Assembly: GCA_024699855.1 (NCBI GenBank)
Contig: JAMPIQ010000002.1
Coordinates: 17,112,001 to 17,176,000, forward strand
Direction: 5' to 3'
Length of the DNA: 64,000 bases
Origin: Aphelenchoides besseyi
Lineage: Eukaryota; Nematoda; Chromadorea; Rhabditida; Aphelenchoididae
Below are positions 33,592-44,277 of this stretch, piece after piece. A model generated the notes under the pieces. The model had not been told where the DNA came from, did not search any database, and saw nothing but the letters and a program-made list of their open reading frames with translations. The first letter of the stretch is position 1. Each line of letters starts with the position of its first letter. The translations under genes and the position numbers were made by a program.

Positions 33592-35321
33592 TCACATGAT
33601 GATTTCACTTCGAAATTTGTTGATTTGATCGATGAAATCCACGTACTTCGAAACGCCGGGATGAAAAGCACGACCTTAAATTGGGACTTCGAATAGCTAA
33701 GAGTTCAAAACTCACTTCCATCATCTTCTTTTACATCGTACTCTTCGCCCAACTTCTGAACCAAGAGTATTTTTCCCGTTTTCTCCATTCGATTCGGATC
33801 GTTGGCAATCGCGACAATACAACGTCCTGCGTACTCGACACTCTCGGCGTACTTGTAATGTTCTTTCACGTGTGCAGCCGACAAGATTTTCATGTCCTCG
33901 GCAAACAACTCAGTTTTCACTGATCCCGGCCATAAACTCACTGATGTGATTCCGAACTCTTTCAATTCAATTGCAATATCGGCCGCCATTCTATCGCACT
34001 AAATTCGTTGTCAGCAAAAAAGTTTTTTCGATCTCACCCCAACTTTTCCAATTCCATAAGCAACCTTAAAGGACGAACTGCACTTTATCGGCCCCACAAG
34101 AAACTGTCCAAGGGTACCCTCATTCAATGCGTCTCAACGAGCTGATTGGAAATCATATTGGTACCATGCTGCGGAAACGCCTCCGAGCTGAGATATAGCC
34201 ATCTGTTGGATACACCACAGATCCAGACGACCCGGATTTCTTGATCCTTCGTGATTTAAATGATTTAGCGATTGATGAGCTTCAAAACAACGATGATTCG
34301 GATTTTGAATGGTAAAGCCTGGCGTTGACTAAGGCGGTTGGCTGTTTTGGGTTAGTAGCGGGGAATTGTATTAGAGTAGTTCGTCCAATACTGTTTTTTT
34401 GTCTTTTAAGCGCTTTTTTAAATAATAAATGTTGCTTTTTGTTAACTGAACTTATTGATGCGCGCTTCCCGCGCTCATGGACGCATGCTGCGCGCTGGAT
34501 ATACAGATGGCTATATCTCAGCTCGGAGGCGTTTCCGCAGCATGGTACCAATATGATTTCCAATCAGCTCGTTGAGACGCATTGAATGAGGGTACCCTTG
34601 GACAGTTTCTTGTGGGGCCGATAAAGTGCAGTTTACCCACATTGAAGATGTACGAAGCACCACCAAATGAACTAGTCGTGACAATCAAACCACGTCTTCT
34701 TGGTACCATCAGTTTGGCGGCATGCCTTGCACAAATATAATGACCTAAACATACGAGAAAGTTCAATGAAAAAATAAGCTGGAAACCCTTCAATCCGACA
34801 CCTGTGACAAGATCGTATATGTCTTCAGGCAACTCATAGAACTTTGTATGCATGATTTTGAGCATCTTCGTAACAGCGGCAAAAGCGTTGTTAACTGAAA
34901 TACGTCGACTATTCATCTCACTAACAACTCAATACCCAAAATATCCAATTGACCGTTCTGTTCTTCGGTTATGCGTTTGAACAACTCGTCAACTTGTTTC
35001 GAATTGGAATGATCGCAGAAAACCGCAATTCCCTTTCCGCCGCGTTTTGTGATCTAAAAACGGTCTTTTTTATTCTTTCTGTTTGTTTTCGTACTTCATC
35101 AGCCACAGATTCAAGAGTCGGGAGTTTGTGTTGAACCGACTTGACTACCTCGTCTTCTTCTTCGGATCGCAACGAAGTCACGTAGACGGTCATTCCAGCA
35201 GAACCCAACGCCAATGCAATACCTCTCCCACATCCTCGAGATGCGCCTACAACGAAGAAGTGTTTCGTTGATCTTTTACCAACTCACCAGTAACCAAAGC
35301 AACTTGTCCTTTCAACGACAT
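33592..35321 (-). CDS. Short-chain dehydrogenase/reductase, DHRS1-like
   Basis: Seven exons encode a classical SDR of about 310 residues. The start at 35321 reads MSLKGQVALVTG, then ASRGCGRGIALALG, the NAD(P)-binding glycine motif. Next come VNNAFAAVTKM (NNA-type motif), the catalytic Ser in LIVTTSSFGGASYIFN, and after the long intron the catalytic pair YGIGK. Then CDRMAADIAIELKEFG, SLWPGSVKTEL, and an end FRSEIIM at 33592. The VNNAF spacing, YGIGKVGCDRMAAD and SLWPG blocks match DHRS1-type reductases, which reduce steroids and other carbonyls, usually in ER membranes. One intron (about 34055-34650) is enlarged by a mobile element; the others are 40-47 bp. The frame is intact throughout, so the insertion should be spliced out. 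Confidence 0.88.
34076..34633. mobile_element. 558-bp element with perfect 131-bp terminal inverted repeats
   Basis: Bases 34076-34206 and 34503-34633 are exact inverted copies by eye (AACTGCACTTTATCGG... and ...CCGATAAAGTGCAGTT). The element lies inside an intron of the DHRS1-like gene. Outside bases (GGACG left, TACCC right) show no clear target duplication. The centre holds a short decayed coding tail and AT-rich sequence. It looks like a non-autonomous (MITE or foldback) derivative of a DNA transposon. The perfect match between repeats suggests recent activity or gene conversion. Confidence 0.88.
34199..34315 (+). pseudogene. Acidic coding tail inside the inverted-repeat element, possibly a transposase C-terminus
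   Basis: A plus-strand frame reads GYTTDPDDPDFLILRDL... and ends NNDDSDFEW with a TAA at 34313-34315. Acidic C-termini of this sort occur in pogo/Tigger-like transposases, so this may be the left-over end of the parent gene after internal deletion. It begins at a stop within the left inverted repeat, so no complete protein is made. The family assignment is inference from composition only. Confidence 0.35.
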
Positions 35322-35941
35322 ATTCGATCTGAAATGAAAAGTTTAAACAAGTGGACGAATTCAAACGATCAATTTAAAATTTTTAACGACTTCAAATTCG
35401 AATTTGCAGTACGGCAATTAACATTTTTTCAAATGTCCTCCAAAATCTACAGTCAAATCTTTTGAAGGAAAAGTGTAAGTTTAATATCAATAAAGTTGAT
35501 TGCCAAAAGAAAGTACATGGCATTCGGAATTTGGCGGCTTCATGAATTGAAATCACAAGTCTAAGAGCTTTGACAGTCTTATCAGGACAATAACCTTCAG
35601 ACATGTGAATTTTGATTCCGGGGCAATTAAACTCATGTGTCGACCTTTTTAATCGCTCATTGTTATTACAGTGTTTTTCTTTGCTCTTGTCATAAACTCA
35701 ACTTTGCAGAGACGATAAGCAAGTAATAAAAACCGCCGAAAGACTTTTGATTTCATTCACGAAAACAATCGTCCTCAAGTCGTCGAAGAACGCAACAAAT
35801 TGGCTTCTCGATTCCCGGTAAACAATTGTTGCCAAATTTTAACGATGCAACAGAACCAAACAACCTCGTGACCCCATACAAAATTCAGGGCTATAAAAAT
35901 AGGAAGAACGCAACAAACTTAACAGTCAACTTCAAACAAAA
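35322..35941. other. Divergent intergenic region (SDR and elongase promoters)
   Basis: AT-rich, no gene. It must hold the promoters of the minus-strand SDR and the plus-strand elongase. The elongase side has a clear TATA box. Confidence 0.5.
35892..35900 (+). promoter_or_regulatory. TATA box of the elongase gene
   Basis: TATAAAAAT lies 42 bases before the elongase start codon, in the phrase GGGCTATAAAAATAGG. It would place transcription start about 20 bases before the ATG, giving a very short leader (AACAAACTTAACAGTC...). Confidence 0.6.
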
Positions 35942-36875
35942 ATGCTAAAAGCTCACGTTCAAGTCTTCTTCGACGATTACGATTATCGTCGTTGTATCCA
36001 ATGGCTGCAGGATCATCAGTCGTTTATGTTGGTAACGATAGTCGTTTACTTGACAACGATCCTAGGAATTAGAAGATGGTTGGAGAATCGAAAAGGCTTC
36101 GAACTCCGAACAGCGTTAACTTTGTGGAATGCCGGTCAAGCGATTTTCAGTGTTCTTGGCGTCATGAATACCGTTCCAATGCTGTGGCATGTGATTCAAA
36201 CTAACGGATTTTCCTGTAAGTTCCTGTTTTCAGCTCATCTGTACAATCAAACTTTAGACACTTATACGCACATCAATGAGTTTCATCGTGATCCACAAGC
36301 CGGCTATTGGGCATTCCTGTGGGTAGTTTCGAAGTTCACAGATCTCGGCGACACGATTTTCATCGTTTTACGCAAACGACCGTTGACACTCATGCACGTA
36401 TGGCATCACGTCGCTGCGGTGTTTGGAGTCTTTATCAGCTACTCATTGAATAATGCTTTTTTGGATTGGTACGTCACACTCAATTATCTTGTTCATTCGT
36501 GGATGTATACGTGAGTTAACCGCATAACTCAATCTTCATGATGCTTTAATTTTTTAGCTACTTTGCTTTACGGGCCATGACTTTCAATATTCCCGGTCGA
36601 GCAGCCGAATTGGTAACTCTCGCTCAGATCTTGCAGGTGACATTAAATTTCGAGAAAAAAAACCAAAAAATTTTTAGATGTCATTTTGGAATCTGCTTTT
36701 CGCTCATTTAATCTACTTGGTGTTAACAACCAACGAGCAAATCGATGTGACAGCCTTCGGTTTGAGTTTTGGTATCTTCGGAACGGACACGCTTCTTTAC
36801 CTTTGGTTCAGTTTCTATTATGACTCGTATTACAAAAACGGCGGGAAAAAGTACTCACTTCACAACTCCAATTGA
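35942..36875 (+). CDS. ELO-family very-long-chain fatty acid elongase
   Basis: Four exons (introns 40-47 bp) encode about 270 residues. Family marks: WENRKGFELRTALTLWNAGQ-like region (here WLENRKGFELRTALTLWNA), then a loop FHRDPQAGYWAFLWVVSKF, TDLGDTIFIVLRKRPLTLMH, and the catalytic histidine box HVWHH, followed by TLNYLVHSWMYTYFALR and, near the end, FWNLLFAHLIYLV and LYLWFSFYYDSYYK. It is a multi-pass ER enzyme that condenses acyl-CoA with malonyl-CoA. The box HVWHH differs from the common HWYHH of the ELOVL3/6 branch and HxxHH is kept. The C-terminus KKYSLHNSN lacks a strong dilysine signal. The ATG at 35942 is preceded by a TATA box. It sits between the DHRS1-like gene and the thioredoxin-like relic. 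Confidence 0.9.
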
Positions 36876-37331
36876 TCGTTTTTGTATTCCCGATTGTATA
36901 GTCTTTCTAATAAAATGCCTTGAGAAAGTTAACATCCTGATTCTCAACATAATATCAATTCGAAGGCAGCGGTTTGAAGTCGTTTTTATTATGAAAGTTT
37001 CCTGTTCTGTCTCTTCCATTTCGCAGGTTCACTCAAAATGGACGTAATCAAAAAGCCGGGGAAAATCGGCATCCAGATCACAAGCAACTGGACCACCATC
37101 TTTGCCTACTCAACCGATAAGCCAAATCGCCATTTCACGAGCTCGTAAGATCCAGAGGACACCCACTTCTTACACTGTTAATACTGAAGATAAAATGAAA
37201 TTCTAGCTCTAGTCATTCTTCTCTAGATTCTTGTTTTAGTTCCAGATAAACTCAATCATGTAATCAGTTTTGGTTTATTTTCATGAACATGTTAGCAGCA
37301 TTGGAATGGAAGAAGTTGACTGCCGTTGCAA
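36876..37331. other. Elongase 3' region with a possible 36-codon ORF
   Basis: An AATAAAA polyadenylation signal lies near 36909. At 37038 an ATG, following the acceptor-like CCATTTCGCAG, opens a short frame (MDVIKKPGKIGIQITSNW...) that ends after HFTSS. It is too short to judge. Nothing else is recognised. Confidence 0.35.
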
Positions 37332-37700
37332 TTACTTTCGAGTTTCCATGTTCTTTTGCAACTCCTTCACGTTGTTTCCTTCGAGCACGAACTGAAACAA
37401 CAAAACCAGTGACCAGTCCCTCATGTTCTCTTACTTCTTGTTGTCCATTCTTGATAAACACAAATGTTGGCATCACTTTTATGTCGTAGTCAGCCACGAT
37501 GTCCTCTTGTTCGTCAACATCCACTTCAACACACAAAATCTCCGGGAACTCGTTGGACAACTTCTACAATTAAACGTTTGTATTAAGCTCTTGTTTTGTA
37601 GTACTTACCGAGAACTTTGGCACTTCTAAGACTCCAAGATCGATCAGATCCAAAAGAATTCCTCGAAAATGCGCGAAATCAATGAATGGAAAAATAGAGA
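37332..37700 (-). pseudogene. Thioredoxin-like protein lacking the CxxC active site, 5' end unresolved
   Basis: Two clear thioredoxin exons are present: KLSNEFPEILCVEVDVDEQ, then DYDIKVMPTFVFIKNGQQE with the cis-proline (MPT), and after a 43-bp intron FVLEGNNVKELQKNMETRK with a stop at 37332. The preceding exon ends EVPKFS, matching the I-A-P-K-F helix that follows WCGPC in thioredoxins. But the residues before it (ILLDLIDLGVLEV) have no CxxC, no Trp, and a TAA appears just upstream in frame. I could not find a start exon. Either it is a catalytically dead thioredoxin-like gene with a missed first exon, or a pseudogene. A working thioredoxin would reduce protein disulfides in the cytosol. Confidence 0.65.
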
Positions 37701-39881
37701 TTTACCCAAGGTCAAGAGCGCGATGCATTGGAGAAGAAGCAACGGCCATCAAGAGTTTGAAACGCATCGGGACTACATTTGTAGAATCGCCAACGATAGT
37801 CGTGAATCGAAATTATTTATTACTTATACCAAAGATTCTCAAGGCCGCAACAAAAAAGGAAACCAGTGAATCAAAAGATCAAAGTCGAGAAACTTATTTT
37901 ATCTTTAACACTAAAATCTGTCAAAACTCTAACACCGAAGTTGCATTCCTGTTAACTCTATACTTGTCAATTGGATGACAATTGGGATCTTAAGAGCGTT
38001 TTAAAACCTCTCATTCATTAAATACGGTAATCAATGATCACGAGAGTCTTGGTAGAGGTTATCATTACTGTCAAGCTCTTAAAACTCCCGATCGCTTTAG
38101 TTTGCAACAATGTCATTTGCCTGTCTACGAGTACTTTTATCTTCTAACATAAGTTTGTGTGGCTTCTACAATGTCGCATATCGACTCGCGTGTCATTGGT
38201 TGCACTGGAAAGAGTTAACTTGCTGTCTATTCCTCAACTAGTCATCCGAAAATTTACCGATAACGGGACGTTTTATTCTTCATAATCAAGTTTGAATTTC
38301 AGCAGTCATGACCGTAGACTTCAACTTTCAATTACTGTTATAGTCACTGAAATGGACAGACACAATCTTGGAGTTAATGGATCCAACTGTATGGTCAAAA
38401 TCGAAGCTGACAATCGAATTTGAGATTGTTATCGTCACGTTCCTTTGAAAGTGAATGCCGTTGGTTGTTTGTGTCAAAATAATACCAGTACAAGGCCGAA
38501 CAATTTGATTAGCAGCTCCATTTCGAACGGCGAACAAAAAGATCAATTCACAGTCGGTATGAGTTTTGTTTCGAACATAGCAATCGACTTCATGATTTAG
38601 GATGTTAAAGAGGACACAGAAATGTAAGATCAAAACTTTAGTTATGCAAATCAAAAACTATTCTGAACTCAAATTTGATTTCCAATCATTTCTTCAGTCC
38701 ATTATCTACAATGTTGGGTGTCTTTTCCATCTACGGCCAGCACAACGGTCGACTAGTTTTTGATTGCAGTTTCCAATGGAGCAGATACGTACCTATATCT
38801 GCACGGACGTCGGACGTACTCCATTTAATACATTGATTTCTCGCAATCGCTGAAGCTGACTCTGCTTGAATTCATTCAGCAGGTTAGTTTAACGCTAAAA
38901 CATCTTAGTTTTTTGGTTTTAGTTCCAGAACAAAAATTGCGGCATTCAGTACACGAGATTAGCCAATATGCAATTCGAATTCAAGAACCTTAACAAGTTG
39001 GAACAATTCCGCCGCGATCTCATTTGACAGCAATACATGTATGATTAATATCGGTGAACTGTACTCGAAAAGGTCTTCAAATAAATTTTCAACACTTTCC
39101 GAAAACAATGATGAAATGTCAGTGATGTAGGTGCAATCAATTTGGCTGTTAGATTATCAGCTTTAACCTGAAAGTTCATGTCAATCGATTAACCGTATTC
39201 TTACAACCATTGCAACTCTCATTGAGTTCTTAAGTGCGTGTTCGTAGATTACCTCCACGAACTGAAGACCGAAAGGTCGTTCGTCGATTGGGACATTATA
39301 AAAATTTGATCTTAAAGTTCGATTCTCAGTCCCGTGCGCAACCAACGACTTTGCAACAAGCTCTCGTATTGCCAACATTTCGATTTGTTTTGAGCGATTT
39401 TCCCAAAGGTTGTCAGCTTCTTATACAAAGCAGCTTATCGATTCATTCAAACTTAATTGCCACGATCTTTGCGAGCTAAAGTGCAAACCCATGAAACCTT
39501 ATCGTTCCTTCTCTCGCAGAGACAACCACTGAGTGCAGGTGTTCTTTCGAGTTTGGGATTCAGACCATGGAATTCTGTACCCGGTAGTCATTTTCGCCGA
39601 ACTCTCCTTTTCACCACCTCTACGGAACCCAATTGACGTGTTTGATTACCGAATCAACGGTTTTTTTCTGTTCGTTTGTTACACACGATTTGCGCATCAA
39701 TTTTTGCGTTCAACCAATTTGACGTGAACGAGTGGGCCATGCGTAGAAGGAAAACTGGTTTGAAAGATTGCGCACGTTCCCTTTTCAGTTCAACTAAACA
39801 GTTCGAAGTGAATGAAAAGTTGATTCGCTTTAATAGTTCGAATTTTTACCTTCAAACGACTTTCAATCGATTCGTTTTCAG
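37701..39881. other. Intergenic, no supported gene
   Basis: A minus-strand frame of 108 codons (38654-38328) looks secretory at its start but begins at TTG directly after an in-frame stop and has no ATG, so I do not call it. 39.1-39.8 kb shows only chance frames. The last bases before 39882 form a strong acceptor (CGTTTTCAG) touching the next start codon. Confidence 0.5.
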
Positions 39882-42699
39882 ATGGCCGGAAGCTCACAAG
39901 CTTCTTGGAAAATAAGATGGATTGTGTTCCTGCTTGGTGTTCAATTAGTCAGCGGCCAAATGGACTGCTCGAAGGCTCCCAGCGAATCTTTAAGAGTAGT
40001 CTGTCAGCAAATAAACAATTGGGACAAGAATGCTCGTGCAGCTCCGACACCCAACAAAAACGGTATCGTCCTACCGCCCGGCATCAACGCGGCGGAGGTG
40101 TCGGCTGCCAGTTTCGAGATTCCACAAGTGGCTGCAACCGCTGAGCAGTGCATGACGTTGGGTATTTTTTTTCAAGCTTAATTGCGATAGTCGTCCACTT
40201 GTTTAGGTTGTCTATGTTCATATTTGGGAGGTTGAGATCTCGAATCAACTGCTCGAATAAACGATTCGTGTGTTTAGGACAAGGAAACGATGGCACAAAC
40301 CAGTGCACGTTGAGCAACGGTCAACCGCTTCAGAAATCGTTTCGTCGTGAATATCGAACCTTAAGCGATGAGGAACGAGATCGTTTCCACGCCGCTTTCT
40401 TGGGAATCAAGAAGAACGGAGCTTTCGATGAAATCGCCCGACTTCACGCGCAATTTGCAGAGAGCGGTGCGGCTCATGCGGTTCGTTCAAATCTTATTTT
40501 GTTTGTCTAAAAGGCTTATTTTTTCTAGGGACCAGCTTTTCTTCCATGGCATCGTGAGTTCATTAAACGAATGGAAATTGCGTTACGAAAAGTTGATCCG
40601 GGGGTTAGTTTGCCCTACTGGGACTCCGTAATGGACTCCTATCTACCTAAACCGTCCGATTCGATTATTTGGACTGTAAAATAGTCGGAATGAGAATCTC
40701 GAGTAAAATCATAACTTCAGGACGCTTTCATGGGAAACAATCAAGGATCAGTGACTTCGGGTCCATTTACCAATTGGCAGACAATTGAACGACACCCGAC
40801 AATTACACGAAAAGTCGGTGCTGAGGGATCGGTTTTCAACGAAACGAATATCATCGATTTCATCAGTTTCACGGACATCAACAAAGTTTTAGCACCAACT
40901 GCTCCACGAGCTGTAAGCCCAAAAAAAAGTATTTGAAACGAGTTTTCAGGGTTGTCCATCGATTCCAACTTTCTCTGCTATTGAATACACGCATGGAAAC
41001 GTTCATTTGTATGTTGGAGGTGATATGCACGAAACCGGTTAGTTTGATCATCTTTTCATTTGTTTCTATCAGTTATTACGTCAAGTTGTTTACAGGAACA
41101 AGTGCCAACGATCCCATTTTCTATTTGCATCATTCGTTTGTCGATTTGATTTGGGAAGCATGGCGTTTGGCTCATCAGGTTCGAATCATTACTGAAAGTT
41201 AAATTCTTTGATTTAGGATCGTGATAATCGTGAACACGAATATCCGTTGGATAACAATCTTTGCAGTTCAAATTTCCATTTCTCGTCCGCTTACATGGAA
41301 CCATTCAGACCGTGGCGTAATAGCGATGGCTTGAGCAACATGTACACTGACAACATGTACGAATTTGCTCCACGACCATCGTGTCCGACTTGTGGGAACT
41401 CGAAATATCTGTTTTGTATGCGATCACGGCAAAAATGTGCATCAAAAGTGCGACCCGGTGGTGTTTGCCGTGGCTTAGATGCCGGTAACAAAAAGAATCC
41501 AATCGATCCAACCAGTTGATTTAGCTGAACAACCATGTTACAATGGTGTTTGTCAAAATGGTGTTTGTGTTTCGACCGGACCTGTAAACTTGGAACATGA
41601 GTAACAGTACTATAAGAAAAGTTTAGAACGAACCAACAACTCGAAGACCTCCGGTACCAACAAAACAGCCGGTTGGCCCAAAAGGTCAAGACGAAAACTG
41701 CTTCAATTCACATCAATGCTGCTCAGTAACTTTAACTCACAAGAAAAAGTGATTGAACAAGAGTTTCAGGTTTGGTCGGCAAGCGGCGAATGTAATCGAA
41801 ATCCGGGTTACATGCGTGGATGGTGCAAAGCCTCGTGTGGCATCTGTAAACCCAAACATTATCAGCTTACTGTTGGCAAGTTATTCCGTTTCAAACATTT
41901 CATCTTCTTTCTTTAGAATGCAGTGACAGACACGTCAAATGCAGTCAATGGAGCAAAGCCGGTGAATGCGCCAAGAACTTCCAATGGATGGCTGAAAATT
42001 GTCGTAAATCCTGTGGAATGTGCGGCAAAACTCGAGCTCAAAGCTGTCCGGGCGGAAAAGCATCAAATCAACGACCACCGACTTCGACGCTTCCAACAAT
42101 CACTCCAGGATGTAAAGGCTTTCAATCGATTATCTCTAACGGGTTTTCATGCAGCTGGAGCCACAGCCTCGTGTACGTCTCCCGGTTGTTTCAATGAAAA
42201 CATGTGCTGTCAATACTGGGGCCGAAGAGGTGAATGCAACAGGAATCCGGTTTGGATGGCATGCAACTGCCGGGTTTCGTGTGGAATATGTTTTCCAAAT
42301 TACATCTACGGTTTCGGAGACCATCACGAAAAGTGTCCGCAATGGGCCGCTTCGGGCGAGGTTTGTGTTCTCGATTTGTTTGTGTTTTATAGCGCTTATT
42401 TAGTGCGACAAGAATACTTGGATGTTAGGTAAGTTGATTGTGAAGACATTTTAGAAGATTTTAATTCAACTTCACAGTTCAGAAGTCTATTAATTCGACG
42501 GATTTCAGAGAACTGCAAGTTGAGTTGCCAATCCTTGTACACAAATAGAGAGCTAACTCAATTGTGTCGAACCTACAAAGGCAGACGACCGACACGAAGT
42601 GCGGGAATGAACTTCATGAGCAGTGGAAGTTTCTTGGCGGCCGTTGGATTGGATCACGAAATGCGAGGAAGCGAAGTGTTAGATCTTGGCGACGTGTAA
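39882..42699 (+). CDS. Secreted tyrosinase with C-terminal ShKT repeats, copy 2
   Basis: A paralogue of the 29.9-33.5 kb gene. Signal peptide: [21 protein letters not shown]. Copper [18 protein letters not shown] and [10 protein letters not shown]; copper [10 protein letters not shown] and [15 protein letters not shown], so all six copper-binding histidines are present. [13 protein letters not shown] and [11 protein letters not shown] follow, then four ShKT repeats with complete cysteine sets in the first three (for example [21 protein letters not shown]). The last repeat is split by two introns and ends ENCKLSCQS. The C-terminus is EVLDLGDV. Expected role: quinone formation in an extracellular layer such as cuticle or eggshell. 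The ATG directly follows TTTCAG, so the mature leader is probably just the spliced leader. It lacks the Pro-rich tail of copy 1. Confidence 0.9.
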
Positions 42700-42915
42700 A
42701 CTAACTTTTGTTCCAAGCAAACACTTGCTATCCACTAATTATCTATATCTTAGTAGAATAAACTTACAATCAAATCTGAAAATCTCACATTGTTTTTTCG
42801 AAGGATAATAACCGCCGAGTTGTTGCAAATCGATTGAGCAAAACGACGACGTTCAATTTAGTCACTGCGTGCGATTGTAAGCGAGGGGTTTGTTCTTTGA
42901 AGTGAAAGCGAAGAA

Positions 42916-43728
42916 ATGGAATTGGTAAGCGATTTCTTTCATCTGATTACCTTTCGCGTTTTAGCCAACGAATAGATACACTTTCATACGAATCCACTTG
43001 CCCATAGTCCAACGAACTGATGGATGGTATGTTTTCGACTTCCGATCATTTCTTATTGTTTCTTCAGCTTCGTGTCATATCCAAAGATTTGTTTGTTCTG
43101 GCTTCTACTCACCCTACTTGTATTTTGCACGATCATATCAATGCGCGAGGTATCGCAAGTACGTGAAACTATGGACAAGAAAATCGGAGTTTATCGTCGT
43201 CATTTCGAACGCCAAGAAAAGAAGTCAACAAAAGAGAATCGCGCTAAAGAACTGAAATTACTAATTGAGCCCAAGGAATTGGAAGTACAATTACGAAACT
43301 CTATGCGACGACTTCATGAACAACTTGTCAGCAGTTTGAAACCCAATTCAACGTCATCGTTGAGAGAAGAAGCGTTCAGTCGATTTTTCTTCGAACTTCT
43401 TCAAATCGAAATGGAAATTGATAATCTGAAACATTGGAAACAACTACATGATTTGAAGTCAGATGACACTCGAGAGCGATGTTTTGTTTGCAATTGGATC
43501 AAAAAGTTTGCTGACGATTTCGCATGCAATCCTTTCAATTTCCTCATTTACCTTTTAATGATCATACCAAATCCTGGGTTCATGATCGGAGGTCTTGCTC
43601 ACAGCACTCTACACGCTTTATACGATTATTTCATTGTACACAAGCCGCTTTGGATGATTATCTTTTTATGGGTATCATCCACACTCATGCATTTGTTTGT
43701 GTACTATTGCATTAGTTTCGTTTTTTGA
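42916..43728 (+). CDS. Three-helix membrane protein of unknown function
   Basis: Three exons give about 240 residues. The first two exons are tiny (MEL, then PTNRYTFIRIHLPIVQRTDG). TM1 is ICLFWLLLTLLVFCTIISM. A long charged helix-forming region follows (VRETMDKKIGVYRRHFERQEKK...LQIEMEIDNLKHWKQLHDL), probably a coiled coil. Two membrane segments close the protein: FNFLIYLLMIIPNPGFMIG and LWMIIFLWVSSTLMHLFVYY. The overall plan faintly recalls CLCC1-type ER channel proteins, but I see no decisive motif and do not claim it. Start ATG at 42916; introns of 38 and 41 bp; no frame problem. It follows tyrosinase 2 on the same strand by about 220 bases, so the two could share an operon. Confidence 0.7.
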
Positions 43729-44277
43729 TTTCTCATTTTACTGTCAGCCTGTTGTTATGTTCGCTAACTTCATTCCAATAAACTTTCCATTCAATTGACA
43801 AGTCGACACATCGGATGTTTGTTCAACAACTTTAGGATTTGAAGGCCTATGGAATTAGAGCTGTTTTCAGTCTTCCGCGTGTCGTCATTTACCGAATTTA
43901 TCGACTAAAAGGACCTCTGGAAGATCCGATCTTCAAAACAGAGATCACAAGTTGCTCAATGGAGTCCGATGAGATGGTGTTGAGTTTGAGAAAGATTGAG
44001 AAAGCTAAACAAACGAACTTTACATCTCATTCTATCGGTAGTCATACAACATTTTTGAAGTTAGAAGACATTGATTTCACGATACCTTCTTTCATTGCTT
44101 AAACATTCCGATTTATAGTGCCAATCGAATAAACTGATTACTTTTATTACAAGATACTACGAAGAGTTCATTTAAGAGAAATCCCAATACCAAAAATGCG
44201 ATTATGATGAAAAGGAAAAGTTTTGTTTTACTCATCGGATTAACCGGACAAATTGAAACGGGAAAAATAAGATTAGT
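43729..44277. other. Intergenic with an unassigned ORF
   Basis: An AATAAA signal for the upstream gene lies near 43778. An 87-codon frame (43839-44102) has protein-like composition (LKGPLEDPIFKTEITS) and follows an acceptor-like CAACTTTAG, but it has no usable ATG near its start. It could be an alternative terminal exon. Not called as a gene. Confidence 0.4.

Noticed and set aside
38328..38654. 108-codon minus-strand frame that looks like a secreted protein
   Set aside because: It starts at TTG immediately after an in-frame TAG, contains no ATG, and has no family match or clear upstream exon.
43839..44102. 87-codon plus-strand frame with protein-like composition
   Set aside because: It starts at TTG, and the first nearby ATG is in another frame. 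It might be an alternative exon, but nothing in the sequence proves this.
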